Source of the DNA: Bombardia bombarda
Lineage: Eukaryota > Ascomycota > Sordariomycetes > Sordariales > Lasiosphaeriaceae
Assembly (NCBI GenBank): GCA_030512295.1
Contig: JAULSR010000002.1
Coordinates: 3,844,001-3,908,000, forward strand
DNA: 64,000 bases
Reading direction: 5' to 3'
Numbering within the stretch: position 1 is the first letter of the stretch; every line of letters begins with the position of its first letter. A program made the translations under genes and the position numbers. Shown piece by piece: positions 49,164-60,093 of this stretch. The notes beneath the pieces are model-generated. The model made no database searches, had not been told where the DNA came from, and worked only from the letters and a program-made list of their open reading frames with translations.

Positions 49164-50788
49164 ATGGCACCGGTGCAGTCAGATGTCGGCCGCCCGATGC
49201 AGCCCCAGCCATGGGAACGACCAGGACATGCTGCTACTCAATGGGCAGATGGTATCGAGGCGGATTCGGATCCAGTCGTAGCTATTCAGCTTGTGGGCCA
49301 AACCAGTCATCTCACGCTATCGGCGTCTGATGGCGATGCCGACACTTCGACAGTCGGGACTGTCGGCTCTGGCTCCTATGCAGCACACTTGCTCAACTCA
49401 ACTGCCACCCTGCCGCTACCCTTCTCTGCTGATGCCCAATTATTTCTCCAAACTGGGCAGGCAGATACTGGGATAGAAACGTGGCGAGACGCAGCTGTCG
49501 GCGCAACCATGGAGACGGCCATGAGCACGACTACCGTCGCAGTGCAGTCAGCGGGTCTGGCTGGCTCATTGCTGGCGGTGGGACCTCCTGCAGATGCGCT
49601 GATCTTGGCCAAAGACTCAGACACTGAACACATGACTGTCGTCATGGCAAAACATGTGTTTCCAAAACAGCTCTCGGACCTTCCAAACGAAGTCTTACTC
49701 CAGATCCTGGGTTATTTGGATGTCTCTGACCTACTCTCAACCTCTAGGGTGCGTTAAAAATCTGCTTTTCCTCTCATCCCACGCCCCCTCTGAGTCTCAT
49801 CATATTCCATGTGCACACATTATATACAACCCATCACACACTCAACTTCCTGGATGGCCATTCGATCTATAGATGCTGGTACGGCAAGGACGGCAGCAAT
49901 ACCCGTCCCTCCTTGTGACCCAACTCGTGTGCGTCACTTCATGTCACATCATCTCCTAAATTGAGATCGAGTATTACACTTGCCAAGACGCAACAGCGCT
50001 CCAAATTCTCACACACTCCTATCACTCATTCCCTTGTGCCACCTATTTTCCACTTCACCTAATCATTGTGAAAACACGAGCTGTATGCATGCGTCCTTGT
50101 GTGTTCATGAGTGTGTTCATGAGTGTGTTCATGAGTGTGTTCATGAGTGTGTTCATGAGTGTGTTCATGAGTGTTTGTATGTGTGTGTGTGCTCGTGTAT
50201 GCGTGTATGCATAGACAGGCTCCGGCTAATACCCACCGTTTCTATACCTCCCTCCAGACCTCGCATCAATTTCGGCGTCTCTCGCTCGCACCGATTCTAC
50301 AGCGCCTCCGCCTGCGGCAAACGCGCGCTATCCTGCCACCCATGCTGACTTCTCCCTCGCGGCCGTCGCTTGCTGACCTGATCCGGCGCTCGATCTTCTT
50401 GACCAACACGACGGTGGTATCCCGTAAGCTCGCTCGCAATCTTGTGTCGATCCGGCTGGCGCGGCGGCTGGCAGCTCGTCCGTCAGCCGAGGCCCTCGTC
50501 GAGCGCTGCGTTCTTCCGCCAGAGTGCGTGCCCGGCAAGGGCATGGACGGCGGTGGCATGGTGGCGCCGGCGCTGGTGGCCAGGAAGCGAGCCGTCGAGC
50601 GCGAGCGCGTCAAGGACGGCCTGCGACGGTGGGTCGACTCGGTATGGCGCGGCGAAGTGCGTACACGTGAGGAGGGTGTTAGGAAATGGGAGGAGCATGT
50701 AGGCATTGGCCGCGTGTGGCGGATGCGCCGCTTTTGGGAGCGAGTGGGCGGAAGTGGAAGTCCACAGCAGCGTAGAGGTTCATTCTGA
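49164..50788 (+). CDS. F-box domain protein
   Basis: Two exons, 49164-49748 and 50258-50788, give 371 aa in phase 0. A long Thr/Ala-rich N-terminus is followed by the F-box at about residues 172-215: L-P-N-E-V-L-L-Q-I-L-G-Y-L-D-V-S-D-L-L-S, interrupted by the intron and continued as S-H-Q-F-R-R-L-S-L. The C-terminal part is Arg-rich and helical with no recognised substrate-binding repeats. F-box proteins recruit substrates to SCF ubiquitin ligases through Skp1. The 509-nt intron (GTGCGT donor, CTCCAG acceptor, CTAAT branch about 30 nt upstream) is the longest inferred here and contains a 12-bp repeat; a missed mini-exon inside it cannot be excluded. Confidence 0.82.
50099..50170. repeat. 12-bp tandem repeat, 6 copies, intronic
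   Basis: Six perfect copies of GTGTGTTCATGA inside the F-box gene intron, followed by a short GT tract. Confidence 0.92.
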
Positions 50789-51307
50789 TTTCGCCGTATG
50801 TTATGTATATGTTTGTAATGATTTGACGACAAGGTTGGTTTTCGGAGTCGAGTCACTCGAGGGACATTGAGTTTGTGTGTTGCATAGTTGATCTGCTTTG
50901 CTTTGTTGAATTTGTTCTCAGAGATGGGGATAGGGATGGGGGATATCGGTATATGGAAATATTTGGTAGGTTGGACCTGGGGACTTTGGAATGGGTGATA
51001 GGAACGTCCACACGAGAATTGGTATGGTATCTTAGACACTGTGATACCGCACGATACGAGATGTACATCTCCTTCGATGTGCTATGATGTACTCGATGTA
51101 CTTCACAATTAACTAATTTACAATGGATCTTTTGGCCTTTTAGGTTTCAGCCGCCAACCCTAGCAGTAACACAATTACATATATACATACACTGACCCAA
51201 TAACGACTGGAGTCATCTTTCTCTGGTCTGTTTGGCCTGGCCCGACCTTTTTGCTGCAGCAGATGCCAGATGATTCAACCTGCTCTTTCGTTTCTGCTCT
51301 CTCTTTC
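50789..51307. other. Convergent intergenic region
   Basis: Lies between the 3' ends of the F-box and ZNF830-like genes. No gene was seen; terminators must lie here. Confidence 0.45.
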
Positions 51308-52471
51308 TCAGGCACGGAACCTGAAGCCAACCCAATCATCAGCTTCTTCTTCCTCGTCGTCGTCTTCGTCGTCCTCTATTTCTTCTTGTTGTTTCTGTTG
51401 TGCCGCAGTGAAATTCTCTTTCCCAAGATCAACAGCCGTCGCCGCACTTGTCCCCTTGCCCTTATCAGCAGTCCCAGCACCGCCGACTGAGGGCCCGGCA
51501 CCCTGTAACCGCAGGGCCTCGCGGCGCTCCCTCAGCTTGCGGGCGCGCGCCTCTAGCTCCTCCATGACCTCGAACTCGCTCTCGAGGGCCAAGGTGGCGT
51601 CCTCGCGCTCGTCCTCAATCTGCATATCGGCGGCGGCGCGGCGCCTGGCTGTCTCCTCTTCTGCTGACTTGGCTGCGATTTCGGCGGCGGACATGGCAGG
51701 GGCGGAGATGACGGCGTCGGCTATGGTGTCGTCTGCGAACCCGGCTGGTGGAGGAGGAGCACCTGTTGTGGGTTTTGAGTTTGTGTTGTTGTTAAGGAGG
51801 TCAGCTTCGAAGGCGGCCCATTCGTCTTCGTCTACTGTTGTGGTGGTGGATTTTGTCGGTCGTTGTTGTCGTTGTTGTTGTGATGTTTGGGTAGCGGACT
51901 TATTTGCGGCTGCTAATCCTCCTCCTTCTTGCGGTATCAGCGGCGAGTGGCGGTTAATGGGTACTGGTAAGGGCGTAGTGGTTGAGGCTGAAGCTATCCC
52001 GCCTTCGCGGACCGCGACGGGGGTTGCTGGCCTCGAGGGGATCTGCATCTCGACGCCGAGGGTGGGCGTGACGGACTGCCGCCTGTTTTGTGGCGGAGTC
52101 AGGGGCCGCTTGCTGTGGTTATCGTCCTTCTTCTCCGAATCCAAGACCATGTCTGGCCTGCTGCGCTTCCTTCGCATTGCCTCCTCGTCCGCATCTTCCA
52201 TCCCTTCGTCTGAGTCGAGCCTCCGCTTATTGTTGGTGTTGGCGCCATTCGTGGCTTGCTGTTGCTCTTTTTCCTTCGCTGCAACTGCCAGTCTCTCCAG
52301 CCTCTGCCGGTGGCCTACGCCACGGATGTGTCCGTCCCAGAGGGTCTCCGTCTTGACTTGCTCGTGGCATAGGGTGCACAGCAGCTTGCCGGCGTCCGAG
52401 TAGGCGGCATGGGGGTGCTCGATCCGGCGGGCAGCGCGCTGCTGACGCAGGAGGGCGCGGACGTCAGCCAT
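51308..52471 (-). CDS. ZNF830/CCDC16-like zinc finger protein
   Basis: Single-exon frame of 387 aa. The N-terminus M-A-D-V-R-A-L-L-R-Q-Q-R-A-A-R-R leads into a matrin-type C2H2 finger with C32-x2-C35 and H48-x5-H54. A Lys/Arg region, a variable linker, a D-E-W-A-A-F-E-A-D motif and a long acidic Glu/Arg helix follow, ending A-D-D-W-V-G-F-R-F. This is the ZNF830/CCDC16 layout; the animal protein is linked to pre-mRNA splicing complexes and genome stability. A nuclear location is expected. Glu-Asp homopolymers near the C-terminus come from GAT/GAA-type repeats and may vary in length. Confidence 0.85.
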   Translation of the reverse strand: MADVRALLRQQRAARRIEHPHAAYSDAGKLLCTLCHEQVKTETLWDGHIRGVGHRQRLERLAVAAKEKEQQQATNGANTNNKRRLDSDEGMEDADEEAMRRKRSRPDMVLDSEKKDDNHSKRPLTPPQNRRQSVTPTLGVEMQIPSRPATPVAVREGGIASASTTTPLPVPINRHSPLIPQEGGGLAAANKSATQTSQQQRQQRPTKSTTTTVDEDEWAAFEADLLNNNTNSKPTTGAPPPPAGFADDTIADAVISAPAMSAAEIAAKSAEEETARRRAAADMQIEDEREDATLALESEFEVMEELEARARKLRERREALRLQGAGPSVGGAGTADKGKGTSAATAVDLGKENFTAAQQKQQEEIEDDEDDDEEEEADDWVGFRFRA

Positions 52472-53252
52472 TTTTGATTGGTTGACTTTTTGGTTGCGTC
52501 ACAGGGTATCTGAGGTGGAATTGGGTGGTAGAAGAGTGGTTTGATGGTTCGAAGGCTTTTGGAAGTTGATATCCGTCCCCCTGAAAGGAGAGCAGAGGAG
52601 AGGATGGAGGGGCAGCCACGACAAAGGGGGCAGGGTTGCGATTGATCAGATTTCCACCAGCGAGATTCGAATGTGGAACTATAACACGACCACTTGTTAA
52701 TATCGTGCGGGACTGAACTTGTGATGGGCTTTATTAAACATCATGGTTTTGCGAATGGCGTTGAGGAAAAAGGAAAGGGAAATGGCGGTGCTGGAAGCGC
52801 AAAGCCACACTTTGTGGGGTTAATCCACGTCGGGAAGGGGTCCTGTGCGCTAGATTCTAGCGTAGCGTCGGGTGCCATTCTGTCGAGCCAGGTTGCCAGG
52901 GAAGCTTCAGCCACACTTTAAGCTCTGTTTGCGACAAAGGCTCCTTCCTTCCCGTCCATGTCTCTTTCTTTGTGGTTCAACATCTCCGTCGCAAACTACC
53001 TCACGCATCTTGCACGACGACGACAGCTTAGTTGCTTCGAGGGACTACGCAGTCTCCTGTGCTCACGAAGCGAAATGGCTGCCATTTTATTAAACTCATA
53101 GCATCGAGACAATACCCAAGTGACCCGATTAGACGAATTGATCCTGCATTACTGCAATAACTGGGCCCGCTCCTCCTACGAAGCACCTACCTACCTTCGC
53201 GTCAATCCGCACTTCGATACTTTGCCGTCTGTGACGCAACAGCAAGCCCACC
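52472..53252. promoter_or_regulatory. Divergent upstream region, ZNF830-like / Med7
   Basis: About 0.78 kb between two divergent start codons. No specific site was identified. Confidence 0.4.
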
Positions 53253-54214
53253 ATGGCGAACCTAGAAGATGGCGAGGGCAAGACCAATGCGGCCATGATG
53301 CCCGACCCGCCGCCATTCTGGAAGTCTTTTACTCCCGACAACCTGGCGCGGTTCGACACACTGAAGCAGGAGTTTGCCGACCAACATGGCGCCGATATCG
53401 ACACCATCGTCCGGATACCTGACATCTCAGAGGACTTGGTCTATCTGCAACCGCCAGCCGAGCCGATAGACTCCAAATACCGACTCTTTGACGAGCCGCA
53501 GACGGTGCGTTGCCATTGCGTTGCGCTGCATTGCGCTCATCGCGTCACCAAACCAAAACCCATCCCCCAACCCCCCACCACCGCAACTTAATCAGCCTCA
53601 TCTTGCTAACATCCCTCCCCCACCTCCAGCTAGCCGAAGAGCTCCAAACCCTCGAAGCAGGCGGCATCGACCGCCTGGGCCCGCTCGAAGAGACGGACAA
53701 GGACGGCAAGCACATCGACCGCGCCTTTGAGCTCAAGCGCCTCGCCAAGTCGATGCTGCTCAACTTCCTCGAGCTCATGGGCATCATGAGCAACGACCCG
53801 GCGCAAGGACAGGAAAAGGTGGCGGACCTCAAGACCCTGCTCCTCAACTTCCACCACGTCCTCAACGAGTACCGCCCCCACCAGGCCCGCGAGCAGCTCA
53901 TCCAGCTCATGCAGGACCAGCTCGACGCCAAACGTGCAGAGACAGCCGCCATCAGGGGCGTGGTTGATAAGGCCAAGCGCGCCCTCGAGGGGCTCGGCAG
54001 CATGGAGGCGCCCGCGCCGCCCGCGCCGTCATCGGGCATTTCCAGGTATGGGGGTAGTAACAGTGCTGATCGCAACAGTGAGACGTGGCCTGGTGCCAAG
54101 GGGCTGGTGGCGCCCCCTGGGATGGTCAACGGGACGTTGGATGCGAGGCATGAGGGCTCATATTGGGGAAGAGAGAATATCAGCTGGGCGTGTGTGGATG
54201 GTGATTTTGCATGA
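53253..54214 (+). CDS. MED7: Mediator complex subunit 7
   Basis: Exons 53253-53504 and 53630-54214 with a 125-nt phase-0 intron (GTGCGT donor, TGCTAAC branch, CTCCAG acceptor) give 278 aa. The N-terminal P-D-P-P-P-F-W-K-S-F-T is typical of Med7, followed by P-P-A-E-P-I-D and then the coiled-coil core (L-K-R-L-A-K-S-M-L-L-N-F-L-E-L, L-L-L-N-F-H-H-V-L-N-E-Y-R-P-H-Q-A-R-E-Q-L). Med7 forms the middle-module hinge of Mediator with Med21 and Med31 in the nucleus. The C-terminal 60 residues are Ser/Gly-rich and poorly constrained. Confidence 0.93.
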
Positions 54215-54534
54215 TTTTTGCATATGGCCAGTTATGTCATCTGGTAAAATGAGGCATGTTTTATTTTTTTTCCTTCTCCAGTTTTCATGTGGATATCCCC
54301 GCAGACCGGAAAGTCTTGGTCTTCATGACGACGTCTATAAACATGGATCATGTGAAGCGTCTCCAATCCCCCAATGAGCTTGACAGAGAGTGGCCTTCAA
54401 GAATCCCCCATGAAACACCACCTGCTCAAATTGCCCTGTCCCAGCACATCGCGTCCTTGTAGGGCTCGGCAACCTATCATAATCTCAGTCATCAAAGCTT
54501 CCCAGATTTCATTCCTCGATGGTATCTTACCACG
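54215..54534. other. Short convergent gap
   Basis: Separates the convergent 3' ends of MED7 and the CaaX-protein gene. Nothing else was recognised. Confidence 0.4.
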
Positions 54535-54717
54535 TCACATCACCACACATGGAATCGGGATGCAGCAGCAGTCGAACCCGTCGCACTCGACACACCTGGT
54601 CTTGCCACTTCCCCCCGTCGCCTCAGACGGCTTCACGATGCTCTCGGCGATCGACGTGGCGGCGCTGCCGGGGCCGTTATGCTTGATAGGGGCAGAGTGG
54701 GCAGATGAGCAGGCCAT
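54535..54717 (-). CDS. Small Cys-rich protein ending in a CaaX prenylation box
   Basis: Single-exon frame of 60 aa. Codons are strongly G/C-ending and the start context (CAAAATGG) is good, unlike chance frames nearby. The N-terminal half is Ala/Ser/Gly-rich; the C-terminal half reads G-K-T-R-C-V-E-C-D-G-F-D-C-C-C-I-P-I-P then C-V-V-M at the stop. C-V-V-M is a CaaX farnesylation box (as on fungal a-type pheromone precursors), and the extra cysteines could be palmitoylated or bind metal. No signal peptide, so it is expected on the cytoplasmic face of membranes. The length and Cys cluster differ from canonical pheromone precursors, so I do not call it one. Function is unknown. Confidence 0.75.
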   Translation of the reverse strand: MACSSAHSAPIKHNGPGSAATSIAESIVKPSEATGGSGKTRCVECDGFDCCCIPIPCVVM

Positions 54718-56973
54718 TTTGATATAGTAGGTAGTTTTGGTGTGATTTGAGAAGTTGGATTTGACTAGATCAGGGCGTATATGTGGAGGTTGGTGATGAT
54801 GTGGGTGACTGTGGGTATAGACAAACGTGCACAGAGAAGTCCATACCTAAACGAGAAATTAACCGTACTTAAAGGCTGACTTAAGGTACATACCTATCTA
54901 CCCACGTACAGTACATACAGTACACGTATCCTGTCTCCAACTCAACCTGGGTTTGCCCTCTCATCCGGTCCTGTGAGGAATGGATAACGGGGCTAAGCTC
55001 CTGAGGGGTGATGTCATTGATCATTGTATGGGCCGATGTTTGTCAAAGGATGGCGGGGCAATCCTCGACCCCTCCCCCCCCCTTCCTCCCCTTTCCTGCT
55101 TGGATCAAAGGAACATTTGTCACAATCTGAGCTTAGACGGAGTAATGAAATAGACATTGGTAGTCCTAAGAGGTACGTGACATCCGCAAACATATGAGTA
55201 GGTAACTACTAGTAAATTAACACCACTCGACATTGTGGCCGAGTGACCAATAATTACCCAAAGATTAGATAAATCTCAACGTATTTCAAATTCAGGCATA
55301 CCGAGCTACATATCTAGACATATATCTATTTACATTTGGCACTTTTCTTGCTGATAGGTGACTACGGTATGGCCCTTGTCTGATATGATTTGAAGTGTTA
55401 GTTAAGGTTTCTAGTACCTATTACCTCAGTGCTTCTTTATTTCTCTTCCCCATTGTTATTTCTTTCCCGCCGATGGAATTATCTACCAATCCGACCTATT
55501 AGTTTCTATCTCAACTGCAAATAGCCTAGGAGACTAATAACAAATCTATAAATCCTAACAAACACACAATTACACCTCGACAGTCGACGTTTACTATTAA
55601 CTAGTATATTTGGACCTATGTACATTGCTTCTCCGCTTGATTGTTATTCGCGCATCTTCCCATTTCTTCGACCTTCCCGAAGCTATCAGAGTTGTAGCAT
55701 CTACTCGAACTTCTTCAAGGGCTGAATGAGCTGCTACTCAAAACCAACCAACCGACAATCCCTTCAAATGCACTCACACTACCCAGCAGTGCTGATATCC
55801 CCCTCTGGATACCGCTCTCTCTATAAACAGAAGAAAACGAAGATAAACGTTCGCTTAATACAGCTCCTTCACGCTCGTGCTTATTTGTCCTGTCCAGTCC
55901 AGTTCGACCCAGTCGGGTCTCTGCAAACGAGGGTATAGTCAAATAACACATCCATCCACAAATCGCCATGGTAACGCAAGTATGTACTAGGTAGAAAATA
56001 AAGAAAGCAGTAAAGCAAACTCGGCTACTATGTGCTAGACTAGACTAGACTAAGCAATATCAAGGTGTAATAAAGGCTATCTCCTTGGACTGCCTAGGTA
56101 GGTACCTATTGAGCTAGGTAATGTAATGTAGGCTACATCGACTCTAACATTTTACTCCCGTCCGACTCGTCGACTTGATGCCCCGCAGCGACTCGCTTCT
56201 TCCAAGGTATAGCAGCGGTAAAGTGGAAGAGCCGATTCTCTATAATTCTAGGAGAAGCAGCCTGGCCTTTCTGTCTACTACACCTAACTGTAGTTGGACA
56301 AAGCCTACCGGCTGAAGGAGTGCGCGAATACCCGCAGCAGGCTATGCCCTTTCCGTTGTCGTATTCAGTTGTCGTCGATCCCCCATGGTATATTATCTCT
56401 GTCCAGGGGGCCATCGAAACGACTTGACAAGAAGAGTAGGCCGAAAAAGAAAAAGAAATGCAAACGAAACAAAACAATAAGTCCATCCTAACTCTCTTCT
56501 TTTCCTTTCTTCTTAGCAGTTGAAGTTGCAGAAAGACTCAAAGTAGAACGTGGCAGGCGAGGAAATAACGTGAAACGGAGAGGAAAAAAGAAAACAAAAA
56601 CCGGAAGCCGCTGACAACCATCCGCCCCGATGCTGTCTGTTCGCCTATCCGACCGGCCTTGGTAGTAGTATCTGATAAGGACACAAAACCTCATGTAGGT
56701 GATAATACTGAGGTGGGCTATGCGTCGAGATTGTGGGGAAGCCCATGCAAACTAGGCTTTCGCCAGCTCTGAAGAAGGATACAACCCATAAAAAGCGAAA
56801 AGGAGGTAAACAGAGCCTTAATGAACCATGCCTGCTTATGCATCAGAACCAGACGCCCCAGTCCAGGGTTTCACTATGAATGTAGGGTGCAATTGTGGCA
56901 GGGTATATAGCCATCACCGGAATGCACTCCGTTAGGGGTATGCTGAAGTTGCATCACTGCCGATAGCTTCCCT
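54718..56973. other. 2.26-kb AT-leaning intergenic region
   Basis: Upstream of the CaaX-protein gene and downstream of the BYE1-like gene. It contains AT-rich blocks around 55200-55620, TAGAC repeats near 56036 and a GGTAGGTACC motif near 56099. No gene is supported. Confidence 0.4.
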
Positions 56974-59900
56974 CTACGCAGGAGGTCCTGCTGTTGCCGT
57001 CGCCTGAGGGGGAATCGGCGGAGGCGGGATCGGAGTCTGTCGGGGTGGCGTCCTCCGTGCCATAGGCGGGATTGGAGGAGGAGGGATAGGGGTATTTCGC
57101 ACCGGAGGTTGGTGGTGATGCGGTGGTTGCTGTGGTTTCTGTTGCGTTGACAGCAGCGGCTGCTGTTGAAATGTAGCTTGTTGAGAAGGTTGTTGTTGTT
57201 GCTGCTGCTGTTGGGCTTGGCTTTGCTGTTGTTGCTGCGTTCGGGTCTGAGATGGGGCCTGTGTTCGAGGAGTCTGTGCAATCGCGCTTTCTTTTTCCAG
57301 CACACTGCTAAGATACGGAAGGTCGTCGCGAGTCTTGGGGTCTCGGTCGTAAACGCTCTTGATTACTTCCCACTCCTTGCGTGTCATGGTGTGGGCCTGG
57401 GGCAACAAAAAGATCATGGTTGGGCTCAATATCAACGAACCCAAGACCTCTCTAGCAATAGCCTCGCCTTCCTTCTGTGCTTGGCTCACTGGGGCGGCGT
57501 GGGAACTATTCTGCGTTCGAGAATTGGACGCAGATGGTAGATGCTGTTGTTTTACGTGGGAGGGGGTGTGACTGTTTCGAGGCGTTGGGTAATTGGAGTT
57601 GGGAAACACGCCTTGAGGGACAGTGGGAGAGAAAGATGGTGCTGAGACCGACTGGCGATTGCTGCGAAGCAAATTGGACTGGGCCGGTGTGGGTGTGCCA
57701 GGCGACTGAGCATGCTCTGATCTGGGGTGCTGTTGCTGTTGCTGTTGCTGCTGCTCGGCAACTATCGCTTTGTAAAAACCGTTGGTGTCGCAGTGACCAT
57801 GGACGAGGACGATATCCTCTGGGTTGTTACGATATACAAACACGGCCAGGAGCATGGGTTCAGTTCTTGTCTTGGGGATGAAGTTGTCTTCGAGGTTCAT
57901 CATAAACTCAGGCATGTTTTCAGTGCCGCCAGGCAGCACTGGTATGAGGTAGGTGTCTCGAACGTTTGCGATGCCTTTCTCGCCAATAACTCCGTATCTC
58001 TTCTTTGATACGAAATAATCGACGAGCTTCTGCATATCAGCCTTCCCAGCCTGGGTGAGTGGCTCCAAGCTGACGACGACTACATCAGTTGGTAGACTAT
58101 ACCGTAGCCCGCAGAGGTACACGATGGCTTGCTGCTCGTCAATTCGACCACAGACCGAAAGGCTCTTGGGGATCAGCGTGTCCCATGGCAGTGCGATTGT
58201 CTCTATCAACTTCGCACCGCCAATATACTTGGCCGTGACTTGGAAGTCGACAATGGTGTTCATCATCAAGCTTCCTTTCCACACCACATCGGGGTCCAGT
58301 TCCAGTTCGGCTTCGGCTTCAGCCCGGGGAGAGTATGGCGGGGACTGTGTGCCATCCTCAAGCATGCGATCGACCTCGGGATCAACGCCAGGACCGCCGG
58401 CCGGGGCTGTAGTCACCGAAGGCCGTCGATTCTCGTCGATTGTTGGCGACTTGACACTTGAAAACACCTTCTTGATATCAAAGTCCGTCGTGCTCGGCGA
58501 AATTTGGGCGTCGACGGTCAGATCTTGGGCAGGGCCAGGACCTTGATGGGGCTGGGCTGGAGGGGGTTTCTGGTCCTGTTGCTCGCCTTGTTCTGTCGGA
58601 GACTCTCTGAACGTGGCCCGGCGCACCGGTGGGGGCTGCAGCAAATCACTCGGGGTGCCGAAGCTATCGTCGCCGATTACTTCATCGCCCTTGTGAGTCT
58701 TCTTGAGAATTCGCTGCGTGTCGGTGGGGATCCTGATGGCCTGTTTCTCTGCTCGGGCCTTCATCTCGGCAGTCTCTTTTTGCAGTTCTTTGGTTGCCAA
58801 GTCCTCCGACGACATGGCGGCGAGGGTTAAGGGGGTCAGGGTGGACTTCAATAGCTTGGAGCAGAGCTCGAGATTTGCCTTTAGGTTATGAGCCAGAGTC
58901 CTTATCTGACTGGTGTATGCATTTGATGGGTGAGTGTCGTAGACAGCGCGTTCGATTTGGAGGGCATAACGCTCAGCGCGATCGGCGACAGAGACGCCGT
59001 CAGAGGTAGGAAAAGAGCCCTTCTTCTCTGCAGCCGCGATGGAATGTGACAACGATTTCAAGAGGGCCTTGGCCGCGCCTTGGCGGGACTCGGGCAGCTC
59101 TGCAATTGTTGCAGGAACGTCCTCGGGGGCGGTGTACGCGGGGACTTGCACAGCTTTGGTGTCGGATATCTTTCTGACCTTCTTGACGCGTGTTAGTAAT
59201 GCGACGCGACATCAGACAAGGTGCGGCAGTGGCAACTTACTTTGGGCTCCTTGTCCCGTGGGCCTTCGGCCGGCTTGCGCTTTTGCCCGGCCATACTCTT
59301 GGAGTCACTTTTTGGTTCTGGGGCGGGAGACACTTTCGGCACCGGCGATTGTTTGAGTGCTGGAGATGCTTTTGGTGCGGGGGATGCTTTGGGTGCTGGG
59401 GAAGCTTTGGGAGCTGGGGAAGCTTTGGGAGCTGGGGAAGGTTTTGGCGCAGGCGATGGTTTTGCCTTTTGCTGTGAAGTATGGGACGATTCGTCCTTTA
59501 GGTCACTTGTCCGCTTCTTTGCAGCCTTTTTTGGTCCCTTCTTTTTCTTTTCCATCTTCTCCTCCTCGTATGCTTTGCGCCTCGCCTCCCATGGCCGCTC
59601 GCCTCGAGCCATGCCTTCCAGCAGCTCTTTGTGGTAATCACGATTACATTCCTCACAGAAGTATTCCTTAGGCAGATCCTCAGTGTACTGGCTCATGCCC
59701 ATGCAGATGTTATGCTGCCATGCGCCGCATTTATCGCAGGCGATCCATGGCTCACCCGAGTCTTCGTCTTGCTCTGTCGCGCCGCAGACGCACCGGATGA
59801 TCTCGTCCTCTGGCTCCTCGGGCTCGGCGGCGGCCTTCTTGCCCTTCTTACCGCGGCGCTTTGGGGTCTCGATGGGCTGGTCGAGCTGCTCGAGCGCCTT

Positions 59901-60093
59901 ATGCTGGCCCTTGGTGGCCCTTACTGATCGACGGGGTTCTGGTTCTGGTAGAGAGAAGGTGGTCAGCTGGTGTTGACAACTGCTGGGACGGTACTGCCAT
60001 GGCGACATGGTATCGCGTGGAGAAGTGCGCGCCGTCGACGGTGCTTGCGACAGACCACGGAACAGAGACATGATGCGCTTGCTTACCAGACAT
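56974..60093 (-). CDS. BYE1: BYE1-type PHD-TFIIS-SPOC transcription elongation regulator
   Basis: Three exons, 60087-60093, 59241-59944 and 56974-59181, give 972 aa. The 7-nt first exon (ATG TCT G) splices through a 142-nt intron to give M-S-E-P-E-P-R-R-S-V-R-A-T-K-G; the second intron is 59 nt. Domains in order: PHD finger (C4HC3, about 54-102, with W-I-A-C-D-K-C-G-A-W-Q-H), a Lys-rich linker with an eight-fold P-A-P-K-type repeat, the central TFIIS domain (R-A-E-R-Y-A-L-Q-I-E-R-A-V), SPOC domain (V-W-K-G-S-L-M-M), and a Gln/Pro-rich tail. Yeast Bye1 binds H3K4me3 and RNA polymerase II and tempers elongation. An alternative acceptor 6 nt away would drop two residues. It is transcribed divergently from proteasome alpha3. 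Confidence 0.9.

Noticed and set aside
54535..54717. Calling the CaaX protein a mating pheromone precursor
   Set aside because: It ends in C-V-V-M but is longer, has a Cys cluster and lacks the short single-Cys C-terminal peptide of known a-type precursors.
56133..56486. 117-codon minus-strand frame with hydrophobic N-terminus resembling a signal peptide
   Set aside because: The hydrophobic start is the complement of a purine-rich Lys/Arg-codon stretch, and the rest lacks any pattern.
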